Made by a program: the position numbers and the translations under genes
Notes under the pieces: model-generated
Seen by the model: the letters and a program-made list of their open reading frames with translations, nothing else
Told to the model about the DNA's origin: nothing
Databases searched by the model: none
From: Amazonocrinis nigriterrae CENA67
Lineage (GTDB): Bacteria; Cyanobacteriota; Cyanobacteriia; Cyanobacteriales; Nostocaceae
Reading direction: 5' to 3'
NCBI RefSeq assembly: GCF_016056305.1
Contig: NZ_JAECZC010000001.1
Coordinates: 223,632-287,631 of the forward strand
Length of the DNA: 64,000 nucleotides
Shown here: one piece after another, positions 9,055 to 18,433 of the stretch
Layout of the letters: every line of letters begins with the position of its first letter
How positions within the stretch are numbered: position 1 is the first letter of the stretch

Positions 9055-11058
9055 ATGAGCGTATTTGTTGCTGTTGATCAAATTGATAAAGTTTTTACAT
9101 TAACTGGTGGTGGCAAATATATTGCGCTCAAAGGAATCGACCTCCAGATCAAAAAAGGAGAATTCGTTTCTTTGATTGGTCACTCCGGTTGTGGAAAATC
9201 CACACTATTAAATATGATTGCCGGTTTGGATTTACCGACTGAAGGTGTTGTCACCTTGGAAGGACAAAGAGTCACTAAACCAGGGCCAGACAGGATGGTG
9301 GTGTTTCAAAATTATTCACTACTACCTTGGCGGACAGTGAGAGAAAACATCGCCCTAGCTGTAGATTCGGTAATGAAGGGTTTACCTGCGGCTGAACGCA
9401 AAGCCCTTGTAGAAAAACATATTGATATGGTGGGTTTGCGTCCCCATGCTGATAAACAGCCGGGAATGTTATCAGGTGGACAAAAGCAGCGAGTTGCGAT
9501 CGCCCGCGCTTTAGCAATTCGTCCCAAGTTGCTACTATTAGATGAACCCTTCGGTGCTTTGGATGCACTCACACGCGGCAATTTGCAAGAACAATTAATG
9601 CAAATCTGCGAAGAAAACGAAGTCACAGCCGTAATGGTGACACATGACGTAGATGAAGCAGTGCTGTTATCAGACAGAATTGTCATGTTGACCAACGGCC
9701 CCGAATCTAAAATTGGTGACATTCTCGAAGTGGATATCCCCAGACCCCGCAAACGCATGGAAGTTGTAGAACATCCTAGTTACTACAGCTTGCGGAGTGA
9801 AATGATTTACTTCCTCAACCAGCAAAAACGCATTAAGAAAATTCGCGCCAGAAAAACATCTGCGATCGCTCGTCATGGTTTAGAAAAAGTTAACCTAGAA
9901 ATTGGCTTTTTACCCCTAACAGCTTGCGCCCCCCTAGCCATCGCCAAAGAAAAAGGTTTCTTTACCAAACATGGTTTAGATGAAGTTAACCTCGTGCGGG
10001 AAAGCAGTTGGCGTGGTATCGTCGATGGCATTACAGGCGGTTATTTAGATGCTGCCCAAATGCCATCAGGTATGCCCATGTGGCTGACTTTGGGAGGACA
10101 TCAAAACCAACCCCTACCCGTTGTCACCGCCTTGACCATGACCCGCAACGGTAACGCCATCACCTTAGCAAAACGCTTTTACGACCAAGGCGTACTCACC
10201 TTATCAGACTTCAAAAATTATTTACTCCGTACTCGCAACCAACGCCACACAATGGGCGTAGTGCATCCTGCATCCATGCACAACTTGCTGCTGCGTTACT
10301 GGTTAGCGGCTGGTGGAATTGACCCAGACCTGGATGTGGACATGAAAATCATTCCACCCGCCCAGATGGTAGCCGACTTGCAAGCCAGCAGCATCGATGG
10401 TTACTGCGTAGGTGAACCCTGGAATTACCGCGCCGCCCTCGAAAATGTTGGTTTTACCATCGCCACCGACTTAGAAGTATGGCTAGGACACCCAGGAAAA
10501 GTTCTTGGTGTGCGCGAAGATTGGGCAGAAACTTATCCCAACACCCACATTGCATTGACCAAAGCTTTACTAGAAGCCTGCGCTTACTGTGCCAATCATA
10601 ATAATGTCGAAGAAATCAGACGAATTTTAGCAGGGCGAGATTACGTCAGCACCGATTTAGAATACATCCAACTCGAAGATCCCGACAATGCAGCTTGCGA
10701 CCTAAACCATCCCCTGCGGCAATATGCCCACCATCAATTTTATTCCGACTCTGCCATCAACCGTCCCAGCCGCACCGAACAAATTTGGATCATGAGTCAA
10801 TTAGCCCGTTGGGGTGACACTCCCTTCCCTCGAAATTGGGTAGAAGTCGTAGAAAGAGTATGCCGAGTGCGCGTTTTCAGCACCGCCGCCAGAGAATTAG
10901 GTTTAGATATCAGCTACACTCGCCAACCCATCCAACTCTTCGATGGTACACCCTTCAACGCCGATGATCCCATCGCCTACCTCAACAGCTTAGAAATCAA
11001 ACGCGACTTCTCAATAGCCGAAGTCATCCTAGACTCCCCCACCAGAAGAGTCGCCTAA
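9055..11058 (+). CDS. cmpC: ABC ATPase fused to a binding-protein-like domain, CmpC/NrtC family
   Basis: Two-part protein of 667 residues. Residues 1 to about 260 are an ABC ATPase: Walker A GHSGCGKS (42-49), signature LSGGQKQR (near 140), Walker B LLLLDEPFGALD (near 160), switch His in MVTHDVDEA. From about 280 to the end it resembles CmpA/NrtA ([48 protein letters not shown]). This fusion is the hallmark of cyanobacterial CmpC/NrtC. In the family the C-terminal domain acts as a cytoplasmic substrate sensor that regulates transport. It pairs with CmpD as a heterodimeric ATPase. Confidence 0.93.
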   Translation: MSVFVAVDQIDKVFTLTGGGKYIALKGIDLQIKKGEFVSLIGHSGCGKSTLLNMIAGLDLPTEGVVTLEGQRVTKPGPDRMVVFQNYSLLPWRTVRENIALAVDSVMKGLPAAERKALVEKHIDMVGLRPHADKQPGMLSGGQKQRVAIARALAIRPKLLLLDEPFGALDALTRGNLQEQLMQICEENEVTAVMVTHDVDEAVLLSDRIVMLTNGPESKIGDILEVDIPRPRKRMEVVEHPSYYSLRSEMIYFLNQQKRIKKIRARKTSAIARHGLEKVNLEIGFLPLTACAPLAIAKEKGFFTKHGLDEVNLVRESSWRGIVDGITGGYLDAAQMPSGMPMWLTLGGHQNQPLPVVTALTMTRNGNAITLAKRFYDQGVLTLSDFKNYLLRTRNQRHTMGVVHPASMHNLLLRYWLAAGGIDPDLDVDMKIIPPAQMVADLQASSIDGYCVGEPWNYRAALENVGFTIATDLEVWLGHPGKVLGVREDWAETYPNTHIALTKALLEACAYCANHNNVEEIRRILAGRDYVSTDLEYIQLEDPDNAACDLNHPLRQYAHHQFYSDSAINRPSRTEQIWIMSQLARWGDTPFPRNWVEVVERVCRVRVFSTAARELGLDISYTRQPIQLFDGTPFNADDPIAYLNSLEIKRDFSIAEVILDSPTRRVA

Positions 11059-11082
11059 GCGTTGACTGATAACTGATGACTA

Positions 11083-11245
11083 GACCTCTTGCAAAAGCCG
11101 TTCTTAGCGTTCTTTTCTTTGCGCCTTGGCGCGGCAGTCGCTACAACGGGGAGGCAGCCGTGTGGGCGGGTTTCCCGACTTGAACGGACTGCCGTGGGAA
11201 CCCCGCAACGCGCTGCCTTGCCTTTGCGTGAGACAAAACATTATT
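11083..11245. repeat. Composite GC-rich/MITE-like repeat in the cmpC-cmpD gap
   Basis: Begins GACCTCTTGCAAAAG, runs through TTCTTTTCTTTGCGCCTTGG, contains GTGGGCGGGTTTCCCGAC and ends in CTTTGCGTGAGACAAAAC. The start and end match the element at 20008-20098; the middle matches the GC-rich repeats at 38457 and 47219. It seems to be one repeat inserted into another. It leaves an open frame that falsely extends cmpD. Confidence 0.75.
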
Positions 11246-11271
11246 CCCCCTCAACTTCTAACTCCACAACC

Positions 11272-12138
11272 ATGCAAAATCGCAGCTTAAGCTTCACCGG
11301 AATCGAGACAAAAACCAACAGAAGACCATCAGCAACTACCACAAGCAGCAGGTCATTTCTAGAAATTAGAGACGTGACCAAAGTCTACCCCACAAAAAAA
11401 GGCCCCTTCACCGTACTCGACGGCGTTAACCTCAACGTAGAACAAGGCGAATTTATTTGCGTCATCGGTCACTCTGGCTGTGGGAAATCAACCTTACTAA
11501 ATATGGTATCCGGTTTTAACTTTCCTACCAGCGGAGAAGTTTTACTCGAAGGACAACCCATCACCAAACCCGGCCCTGACAGAATGGTTGTTTTCCAAAA
11601 CTATGCCTTGCTACCTTGGCGGACTGCTTTTGAAAATATTTACTTAGCCGTTAACGCCGTTTACCCCAACAAGTTAGAAGCTGAGAAAAGGTCAATTGTC
11701 CGGGAACATCTAGCAATGGTGGGGCTGGCTGACGCCATGGACAAAAAGCCAATGCAAATGTCCGGCGGTATGAGACAGCGGGTATCCATCGCCCGTGCTT
11801 TAGCAATTCGTCCTAAAGTCTTAATTTTAGATGAACCTTTCGGGGCGTTGGATGCCATTACTAAAGAAGAGTTACAAGAAGAACTGCTAAAAATTTGGAA
11901 CGATAACCGCTGTACAGTGCTGATGATTACCCATGATATCGATGAAGCGCTGTTTTTAGCAGACAAATTGGTGATGATGACCAATGGCCCCCATGCAAAA
12001 ATTGGTGAAGTGATGGAAATTCCTTTTTCACGTCCACGCGATCGCGCCCGTATTATGGAAGATCCACAATATTACCAACTACGTAACTATGCCCTAGATT
12101 TTCTCTTTAACCGCTTTGCCCACGATGACGTTGGTTAA
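11272..12138 (+). CDS. cmpD: ABC transporter ATPase, CmpD/NrtD family
   Basis: Single-domain ATPase, last gene of the operon. Walker A GHSGCGKS lies near residue 66; MSGGMRQR, LILDEPFGALD and MITHDIDEA follow. I set the start at the ATG 11272 (MQNRSLSFTGIET). The frame stays open 61 codons further upstream, but that extension is repeat DNA with biased composition and is unlikely to be coding. The length from 11272 is 288 residues, close to the usual 275-285. With cmpC it forms the ATP-hydrolysing pair under the CmpB channel. Confidence 0.9.
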   Translation: MQNRSLSFTGIETKTNRRPSATTTSSRSFLEIRDVTKVYPTKKGPFTVLDGVNLNVEQGEFICVIGHSGCGKSTLLNMVSGFNFPTSGEVLLEGQPITKPGPDRMVVFQNYALLPWRTAFENIYLAVNAVYPNKLEAEKRSIVREHLAMVGLADAMDKKPMQMSGGMRQRVSIARALAIRPKVLILDEPFGALDAITKEELQEELLKIWNDNRCTVLMITHDIDEALFLADKLVMMTNGPHAKIGEVMEIPFSRPRDRARIMEDPQYYQLRNYALDFLFNRFAHDDVG

Positions 12139-12643
12139 AAGCTTTTCCCTACAAAACACAGGTTAGCAACAAGGTAAAAGTTAAAAGGCAAATTATTTTT
12201 TGCCTCTTATCTTTTACCTTTTTTATTTTTTAATCACGGTGGTGCATTGCAACGCAATGTGTTTCTTCAGAATATTGTAGACAATCTTAAATCTGACACA
12301 TGAACAGTTGACATAACAAGTTGCTATTTTGCTAGCTGAATCTTAAACATTTGTAACTATTAGGACTATCTTTACAGATTTATTTTACAAATATATACGT
12401 GTAAAATTCCAAAATCAGGTTTTTGAATGGCATTATATTATTGGAATAAAGCCTCTGTTATAAATTCAAGAATAACATTCAATTGTATAGGTATTTTTAT
12501 ACCTATCAACAGTAAAGTTCAACCAGTGAAAACAAAACTGAAAAATCAAGTAGTAAATGCAACTTATACTTAAGGTTGCTCAACGAAATTATTGGTATAT
12601 TTCAGACAGATCACTATTGGTTAGTCAAGTGTAAGCAGAATAT
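12139..12643. other. Intergenic region cmpD to lipid kinase
   Basis: After the terminator the sequence is AT-rich with no gene that I can support. It should contain the promoter of the next gene. TATAGGTATTTTTATACCTAT near 12485-12505 is a short perfect palindrome of unknown role. Confidence 0.6.
12171..12231 (+). terminator. Rho-independent terminator of the cmp operon
   Basis: AAGGTAAAAG (12171-12180) pairs with CTTTTACCTT (12211-12220), with an inner stem AGGCAAA/TTTGCCT, followed by a long T-rich tail. It lies about 30 bases after the cmpD stop. Confidence 0.85.
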
Positions 12644-13573
12644 ATGGACGCAGACAATTGGACATATAGACTACAAAGGGCACTACCTGTAAGTTCCCGC
12701 GCACTGCTATTAGTCAATCGTCATGCCCGCCAAGGACAGCAAGGTCTTGTGGAAGCAATTGATTGTCTTAAGAAACTCGGCTTTGATTTGATTGAAGAGT
12801 CAACAGAACACCCCAAACATCTTTATGAAGTTATACTTCGCTATCAGCATGAAGTTGACTTGGTAATTGTTGGCGGTGGAGATGGTACTCTGAATGCCGC
12901 AGTAGATGCTTTAGTTGAGACGCAATTACCTTTAGGTATTTTACCTCTAGGAACAGCCAACGACTTGGCAAGAACTTTAAAAATTCCCAATTCTTTAAGC
13001 GAAGCTTGTAAAGTAATTGCCTATGGAGATTTGCGACGCATTGACTTAGGTTTGGTAAACGGCAAATACTTTTTTAATGTTGCTAGTTTGGGATTAAGTG
13101 TGAAGATTACCCAGCGACTTACGAAAGAAATTAAACGCCGCTGGGGGATATTTGCTTATGCTGCTACTGCATTACAAGTAATTTTGGAATCTCGTCCCTT
13201 TAGTGCAGAAATTCGGATTAATGGTCAATCATTTCGGGGCAAAACAGTACAAATTGCTGTAGGTAATGGTCGCTATTATGGTGGTGGCATGGCAGTAGCC
13301 CCGGATGCGACAATTGATGATCAAAGGCTAGATCTCTATAGTTTGGAAATAGAACATTGGTGGCAAATCATACCTTTATTGCCTGCAATGCGAAATGGGC
13401 AGCACATTCATTGGCCGAGTGTCCGTGCGTTGCAAGGAAAAGAAATAGAGATTTCTACTCGTAAACCGCGTCCCATTAATACTGATGGTGAAATCACAAC
13501 TTATACCCCTGCCCATTTTCGAGTTATATCTAGAGCTATAGCTGTTTTAGTACCACCAACTGAAATATCTTAA
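12644..13573 (+). CDS. Diacylglycerol kinase-like lipid kinase (YegS/DagK family)
   Basis: Soluble or membrane-peripheral kinase that phosphorylates lipids such as diacylglycerol. Seen: nucleotide-binding block VIVGGGDGTLNAAVDAL (residues about 75-91), LPLGILPLGTANDLARTLKIP, and the C-terminal block TDGE that is conserved in DAGK catalytic domains. The length of 309 residues is normal. The exact lipid substrate cannot be read from sequence; YegS, BmrU and DgkB share this fold. It stands alone between long gaps. Confidence 0.88.
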   Translation: MDADNWTYRLQRALPVSSRALLLVNRHARQGQQGLVEAIDCLKKLGFDLIEESTEHPKHLYEVILRYQHEVDLVIVGGGDGTLNAAVDALVETQLPLGILPLGTANDLARTLKIPNSLSEACKVIAYGDLRRIDLGLVNGKYFFNVASLGLSVKITQRLTKEIKRRWGIFAYAATALQVILESRPFSAEIRINGQSFRGKTVQIAVGNGRYYGGGMAVAPDATIDDQRLDLYSLEIEHWWQIIPLLPAMRNGQHIHWPSVRALQGKEIEISTRKPRPINTDGEITTYTPAHFRVISRAIAVLVPPTEIS

Positions 13574-13890
13574 GCATTGAGTTTGGAGTTAGTAATTCAT
13601 AACCCATACTAATTTTGCGAAGGTTATTATGTGAATCTTATCAAATACTATTATCCTGATTTCGTCTCAAAATAGAGTTGATATCTGCGGTCAAGACAAA
13701 ATCATAGAAGTTGCCAAGTAGATTAGGACATAAACTAATCATAAAAAAACTGAGACTAAGAGACTTTCAAGTCTGTTCCCTGTTCCCTGCTATATTATTT
13801 GCTATGATCTGGAATAGTTGTGGATGCATTTGTATTCATATTTGCATTGTTATATTTAACTAAACCTGGTATTGAGGCAACTCACGCCAA
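13574..13890. other. Intergenic region before exoD
   Basis: Contains short tracts such as CTGTTCCCTGTTCCCTGC near 13776, but no gene or clear terminator. Confidence 0.5.
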
Positions 13891-14496
13891 ATGCATCTAA
13901 GATTTTCTCAAGAAATTAAGTCCTTGCTGCAACGCCTCGCTGAACAGCATTTAACTCTGGGCGATATTCTAACAGAGACTTCTGAACGCGGTTTTAGCTT
14001 GGTGATTGCATTATTAGTTTTGCCCTTTTTGTTTCCCATGCCACCGGGATTAGCTGGCCCTTTTGGCGCAGCCTGCTTGGTGTTGTCAGCACAGATGGTT
14101 TTGGGTAGGCGATCGCCTTGGCTACCCAAAAAAATTGCCCGCTATAAATTTCCTCGTCCTTTTGCCGAATTACTTTTAAAAAACCTGCAACGTCTTACCA
14201 GGATATTAGAGAAAATCACGCGTCATCGGTTGGCAAAAATAGCTAACAATCCTTTGACTTGGCGCATCAATGGACTTTGTATATCTTGGTTGACAATCTT
14301 GCTAATGTCGCCAGTTCCCTTTACCAATCCCTTTCCGACTGTAGGTATTTTACTGTTGGCGGTTGCCACCATCGAAGCTGACGGTTTGCTAATTTGCGTT
14401 GGCTACGTTCTCACTGCCTTAATTACTGCACTGTTTGGATTTATTGGTTATGCTCTTTGGTTAGCCCCCAGTTTGTTACCATCTATATTTAAATAG
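13891..14496 (+). CDS. exoD: ExoD family membrane protein
   Basis: Inner-membrane protein of the exopolysaccharide synthesis ExoD family. Visible: GFSLVIALLVLPFLFPMPPG, a typical ExoD core, then AAQMVLG-like and WLPKK blocks, and three or more hydrophobic segments towards the C-terminus. 201 residues, normal for the family. In rhizobia exoD affects polysaccharide production and alkaline tolerance; its biochemical activity is not established, so the role here is only by family. Confidence 0.85.
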   Translation: MHLRFSQEIKSLLQRLAEQHLTLGDILTETSERGFSLVIALLVLPFLFPMPPGLAGPFGAACLVLSAQMVLGRRSPWLPKKIARYKFPRPFAELLLKNLQRLTRILEKITRHRLAKIANNPLTWRINGLCISWLTILLMSPVPFTNPFPTVGILLLAVATIEADGLLICVGYVLTALITALFGFIGYALWLAPSLLPSIFK

Positions 14497-14869
14497 GTAA
14501 TGGGGAATTGGGAATCGGGAATTGGGCATTATATATAGATAAAATAAAACCCCCAGTCGAAAAGCTGAGGGTTGTAAAATAATTTAGGGTGCATCTACTA
14601 TACACCTATGCACTATATTTAGGGCTGCATCCGGAAGAATTGAAACAAAGTCAAAATTCAGGCTATTTCACTTAAATAATCAGGCAAATATATTGTTAGA
14701 AGTAGGGTGTGTTATGCCGTAGGAATCGCGCACCTTACATTTAAATTTCTATAAACCACTTCAAATTTTGACACTACTGGGCACTTAGATAAAGTGCAAG
14801 GCGTCACGATTAATCACCATGCTTTATCACAAAACGATTAAAATGTGACAGCTAGTGTAGGAGAAAAGC
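14497..14869. other. Intergenic region exoD to small exported protein
   Basis: Holds GGGAATTGGGAATCGGG-type repeats right after the exoD stop and a small stem (CCCCAG...CTGAGGG, about 14552-14574). No gene. The ribosome site TAGGAGAAAAGC stands before the GTG at 14870. Confidence 0.55.
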
Positions 14870-15259
14870 GTGAAAAGACTGATTATTACTAAAATACTGA
14901 TCACATCATTAGGTTGCTTAACTTTATTTGCCCCAAACCAAGCTTCTGCTCAACTAATACCACAACCGTGGGTTTCAGTCGGTGGCAAAGATGGCGATAC
15001 AACCTATGCAGTAGGAGTGAGAGCTTTCAATTTGGGCGTTGAGGTGGGAAGTGGCCCTGATGGTGCAACTGGAGTAGATGTTCTGAAATTTGTGAGTTTA
15101 CCAGTGATTTCACCTTATGTCGGACTTGGATATTACTCAGAAGATAAAGGTGTAGCAGTTTCAGGTGGTGTTCAGATAAGCGCTACAAATAATCTTTTCA
15201 TCGGTGCAGGTTACAATTCTGTTAGAGGATTTAACGGACAAGTGGGAATAAAATTTTAA
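14870..15259 (+). CDS. Small secreted protein, possible outer-membrane beta-strand protein
   Basis: 129 residues. A signal peptide (residues 1 to about 27, ending ASA) is followed by alternating hydrophobic/Gly-rich strands (YAVGVRAFNLGVEVG, ISPYVGLGYYSEDKG, LFIGAGYN, GQVGIKF) ending in Phe, which is the look of a small beta-barrel or periplasmic strand protein. GTG start supported by TAGGAG 7 bases upstream. I do not recognise a named family. Followed by a terminator, so it is probably a single-gene unit. Confidence 0.78.
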   Translation: MKRLIITKILITSLGCLTLFAPNQASAQLIPQPWVSVGGKDGDTTYAVGVRAFNLGVEVGSGPDGATGVDVLKFVSLPVISPYVGLGYYSEDKGVAVSGGVQISATNNLFIGAGYNSVRGFNGQVGIKF

Positions 15260-15318
15260 TTGATTTTGGCGATATACGGTTAATTGGGTTTTTGAGTTAA
15301 GTTAATAGTTAATCAATT

Positions 15319-15360
15319 CCTCAGTCCATGCTTTCAGGCTACCTGAGGTTTTTTGCTTTT
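15319..15360 (+). terminator. Rho-independent terminator
   Basis: CCTCAG (15319-15324) pairs with CTGAGG (15343-15348) followed directly by TTTTTTGCTTTTT. It fits the end of the small exported protein gene. Confidence 0.65.
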
Positions 15361-15825
15361 TAATATCTTGCTGTGTGCTATTTGATTAAACAGAGGAATT
15401 AACTCAAAATAGCTTTTATGGTTAATTTATCTAACTAAACAACGCTTTAGCTCTTCCTTATACCATTTTACTCAATTACTGATACAAATTCTTCCACTTC
15501 TGCTCCTCTGCCACCCTTCGGGAAGTCAAAACTATTTTTTGAATATAGCCAATTTAGTTTGAATTAAGCTTTAATAGGCTGTAATTAAGCTTCAATCCAG
15601 CTATTCTCAAATATACATATTAATACTTGATTTTTTAATCATTTTCAGTCTAGCATTTATTGCATTGACACAAATGATCCCTTAAAGTATTAATATAAGC
15701 AAGGTCTAGTAATTAGATTTCTGAACCACAAGAATAGACGAAGTACAAAGTAATTGTCGAATGGCAAGCTACTATCCATCTTGGCAATAAAGTGTTGATG
15801 TTATTTATTTAACAGGTATCTCCTT
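15361..15825. other. Intergenic region before the WD40 gene
   Basis: AT-rich, no gene visible. The run GAATTAAGCTTTAATAGGC...GTAATTAAGCTTCAATCC (about 15561-15600) is a short imperfect direct repeat built on TTAAGCTT. It should include the promoter of the WD40 gene. Confidence 0.5.
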
Positions 15826-18162
15826 ATGGAGCAAGGGTTAAGGTTACTCATTCAACTAGTACTAGAATTTTCACCTGTAATTGTATCTCTCATTCAAAAG
15901 AGAACAGAAGAAAGTTTAGCTACCACTAATTATCAATTTCCTCAAGTAATTCAAGAAGTTGCACAAATAATCAATAGTAAAATTAATACCAATAATAGTT
16001 CAACAGGGTTTGAACAAGAAAAATTTCTGCAACAGCAATTAGCAGTTTATCACCGCGAAACCCAATTACAAATCACAAAGCAAGAGAGAGATACAGCGCT
16101 CAAGTTACCAGAAGTTCATAAAATTCTTGATAGCTGGCCTTTAAGGCTGTATCCTTCACAAATTTTAGAGTTTCACAATAGTCATGGACGTACACCTCTG
16201 AAAATTTTTCTGGCTCCTCCACAAGTCCATTTTGATCAATTTGACCATAGAAATGAAGGTGCTTCAGAAATTGAGCTAATGTTGGCTGAAGGTTTACGAG
16301 AGTTTGTGAATAAATATTACTCTTTCCAAAGTCCCATTAGACCAACAGAGTTATTAGCAGGAGCTTGGGATAGTAAACGTTTTCATAGTGAATCGAGTAT
16401 TAAAGCTTTATTTGGGGCGTTGAAGACCGAGCCTATTTTAATTTTAGAGTCGGAAAATGACGGAGATTTTTTGAATTTCCGCATTGCTTATTGGGGTTTG
16501 GGGCAGGAAAAATATTACTACAAAACTATCGCTCGTTTACCTTATAAAGAAATTATTCAAGAATATGCTCAAAATCGGGCTTTGGAGTGGAAAAAAATTA
16601 GAGATGAACTGCTATCTCTGGGAGAAGATTTAGAAGAAATTAATCAACTTGGTAGAGATAACGTCTACAACTTGGCAATTTTAGAAAAGTTACAAAAATG
16701 GCAAGATAAAGGAATTGATATTAGTAAGTTATCTTTACAATATCAAGTTAATCATCAGGATTTTGAAAAGCTTTGCCAAGTATTAATCACTTGTCACTGT
16801 TTGGTTGCTGCCTGGGTGGCGGATGCTTATCATTTAGTGCATTATGATGTGCCACCTTTGCTACCAGAGTTGCTGCCAAGTATGCTCAAAGACGCGCTTG
16901 ATTTGCAATCATTACAAGCAATTGTCACAGGTTATAAGCAAGTTTACCAAGCTTTAGAAAAAGAGCGACGTTATTGGATTCCAGAATTGGCTTTGCAACT
17001 AGCTCAGAGTTTATCTCATTTACCCGATCGCACTTGGGCACAAGAACAAATCGAATATTCAATATACACATGGCTGGAACTGCGTCAAGTCTGCCCCCAG
17101 GAATTTACCAGCCCCTTAGAAGCGATGCAATCTGCCATCAAAATAGAAGATGAGGAATATATCCATAAATTAAAAGATTATTTTACGGCAGTGGGTGATA
17201 GTCAAAACCTTGGGGATGTTGAGAAACTGTTAAATGCGATCGCTCATTTCAAATACAAACGCACCCTAGAATCTCCCAATCTCGGCTATACCCTCTATGG
17301 ACATAGCGACAAAGTTACATCAGTCGCCATTAGTCCAGATGGAGAGATTTTAGTCAGCGGGTGTGCAGACAAAACCATCAATCTCTGGAATCTCAACACC
17401 GGCAATCTCATCCGTACCCTCACAGGAGATTTAGGCGAAGTTTCATCTGTAGCGGTTAGTCCCGATGGCAATTTTCTGGCTGTTGGCAGTTGCGAACATC
17501 CGAAAAGTAATGTACAAATCTGGCATTTGAAAACAGGCAAACTACTCCACACCCTCTTAGGACATCAAAAACCCGTTAATGTCGTAGCAATTAGCCCAGA
17601 TGGGCAGATTCTCGCTAGTGGTAGTAACAAAATTAAGATTTGGCATTTGCACAAAGGCGATCGCATTTGTACATTGTGGCATTCATCCGCCGTTCATGCC
17701 GTGGCTATCAGTCCCGATGCTAGCATCCTCGCCAGTGGTAGTGCTGACAGCAAAATCAGGTTGTGGAATCCCCGCACTGGCGATCCATTACGCACGCTCA
17801 ACGGTCACGACAGAGAGATAAAATCAATTGCCATGAGTCCTGATGGACAACTGCTTTTTAGTGGTAGTGCTGACACAACCATCAAAATTTGGCATCTCAT
17901 CACAGGTAAACTTCTTTATACCTTAACTGGGCACACAGATGAGGTGAAATCTTTAGCTGTTAGTCCCGATGGGCAAACCCTCTTTAGTGGTAGTGCTGAC
18001 ACAACCATCAAAACATGGCGTATTGCCACAGGTGAACTGCTGCAAACCCTCACCGGACATTCAGGCATAGTCACTTCTGTTGCCTTAAGTCCAGACGGTA
18101 AGTTTCTTGCTAGCGGCAGTTCTGATAAAAGTATCAGGTTGTGGCAAATCTTTGGTCATTAG
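15826..18162 (+). CDS. WD40 beta-propeller protein with uncharacterised N-terminal region
   Basis: 778 residues. The C-terminal third carries seven WD40 repeats (from about residue 487, each with a form of VxSVAxSPDGxxLxSGSxDxTIxLW), enough for one closed seven-bladed propeller. The first 480 residues are alpha-helical, without transmembrane segments, and I do not recognise the domain. They include charged heptad-like stretches (QQQLAVYHRETQLQITKQER) and LDSWPLRLYPSQILEFHNSH. Probably a scaffold; no enzyme motif is visible. A TPR gene follows 271 bases downstream on the same strand. Cyanobacterial WD40 proteins often link signalling or conflict-system modules, but that is context only. Confidence 0.85.
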   Translation: MEQGLRLLIQLVLEFSPVIVSLIQKRTEESLATTNYQFPQVIQEVAQIINSKINTNNSSTGFEQEKFLQQQLAVYHRETQLQITKQERDTALKLPEVHKILDSWPLRLYPSQILEFHNSHGRTPLKIFLAPPQVHFDQFDHRNEGASEIELMLAEGLREFVNKYYSFQSPIRPTELLAGAWDSKRFHSESSIKALFGALKTEPILILESENDGDFLNFRIAYWGLGQEKYYYKTIARLPYKEIIQEYAQNRALEWKKIRDELLSLGEDLEEINQLGRDNVYNLAILEKLQKWQDKGIDISKLSLQYQVNHQDFEKLCQVLITCHCLVAAWVADAYHLVHYDVPPLLPELLPSMLKDALDLQSLQAIVTGYKQVYQALEKERRYWIPELALQLAQSLSHLPDRTWAQEQIEYSIYTWLELRQVCPQEFTSPLEAMQSAIKIEDEEYIHKLKDYFTAVGDSQNLGDVEKLLNAIAHFKYKRTLESPNLGYTLYGHSDKVTSVAISPDGEILVSGCADKTINLWNLNTGNLIRTLTGDLGEVSSVAVSPDGNFLAVGSCEHPKSNVQIWHLKTGKLLHTLLGHQKPVNVVAISPDGQILASGSNKIKIWHLHKGDRICTLWHSSAVHAVAISPDASILASGSADSKIRLWNPRTGDPLRTLNGHDREIKSIAMSPDGQLLFSGSADTTIKIWHLITGKLLYTLTGHTDEVKSLAVSPDGQTLFSGSADTTIKTWRIATGELLQTLTGHSGIVTSVALSPDGKFLASGSSDKSIRLWQIFGH

Positions 18163-18245
18163 TCAGTTGTCAGTTGTCAGTTGTTAGTTGTCATTAGTTA
18201 TTTTTCCCTGCTCCCCTGCTCCCCTGCGCCCCCGCACCCCTGCTC
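18163..18245. repeat. Heptamer repeats and CCCCTGCTCC-type repeats
   Basis: Begins two bases after the WD40 stop with GTCAGTTGTCAGTTG units, followed by CTGCTCCCC units. Same classes as in the sensor gene and the cmp operon. Confidence 0.8.
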
Positions 18246-18433
18246 TCCTTCCCTAGGGAATTTAGGCTAGACTTATTTTTTAACCTAAGTCTAGTACCTA
18301 AAGGTAGACTTATCTATTTACAAGTCATATCTAAAGGTAGAGAATAATGGTTAACTCAAATTGGGCAACTTTTTAGAGGGTGTCGATTCTCCTGAAATTA
18401 CTGCCTATTCATCCCTAGTGCAACCGAGGTCAG

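Noticed and set aside
6598-12138. Nitrate transporter nrtABCD
   Set aside because: Not fully excluded, but nirA and narB are absent nearby and the binding protein has FSTGDPWP rather than the NrtA-like VGEPW block, so I prefer the bicarbonate type.
14552-14574. Terminator after exoD
   Set aside because: A small CCCCAG/CTGAGGG stem exists, but the T-run is on the wrong strand for exoD.
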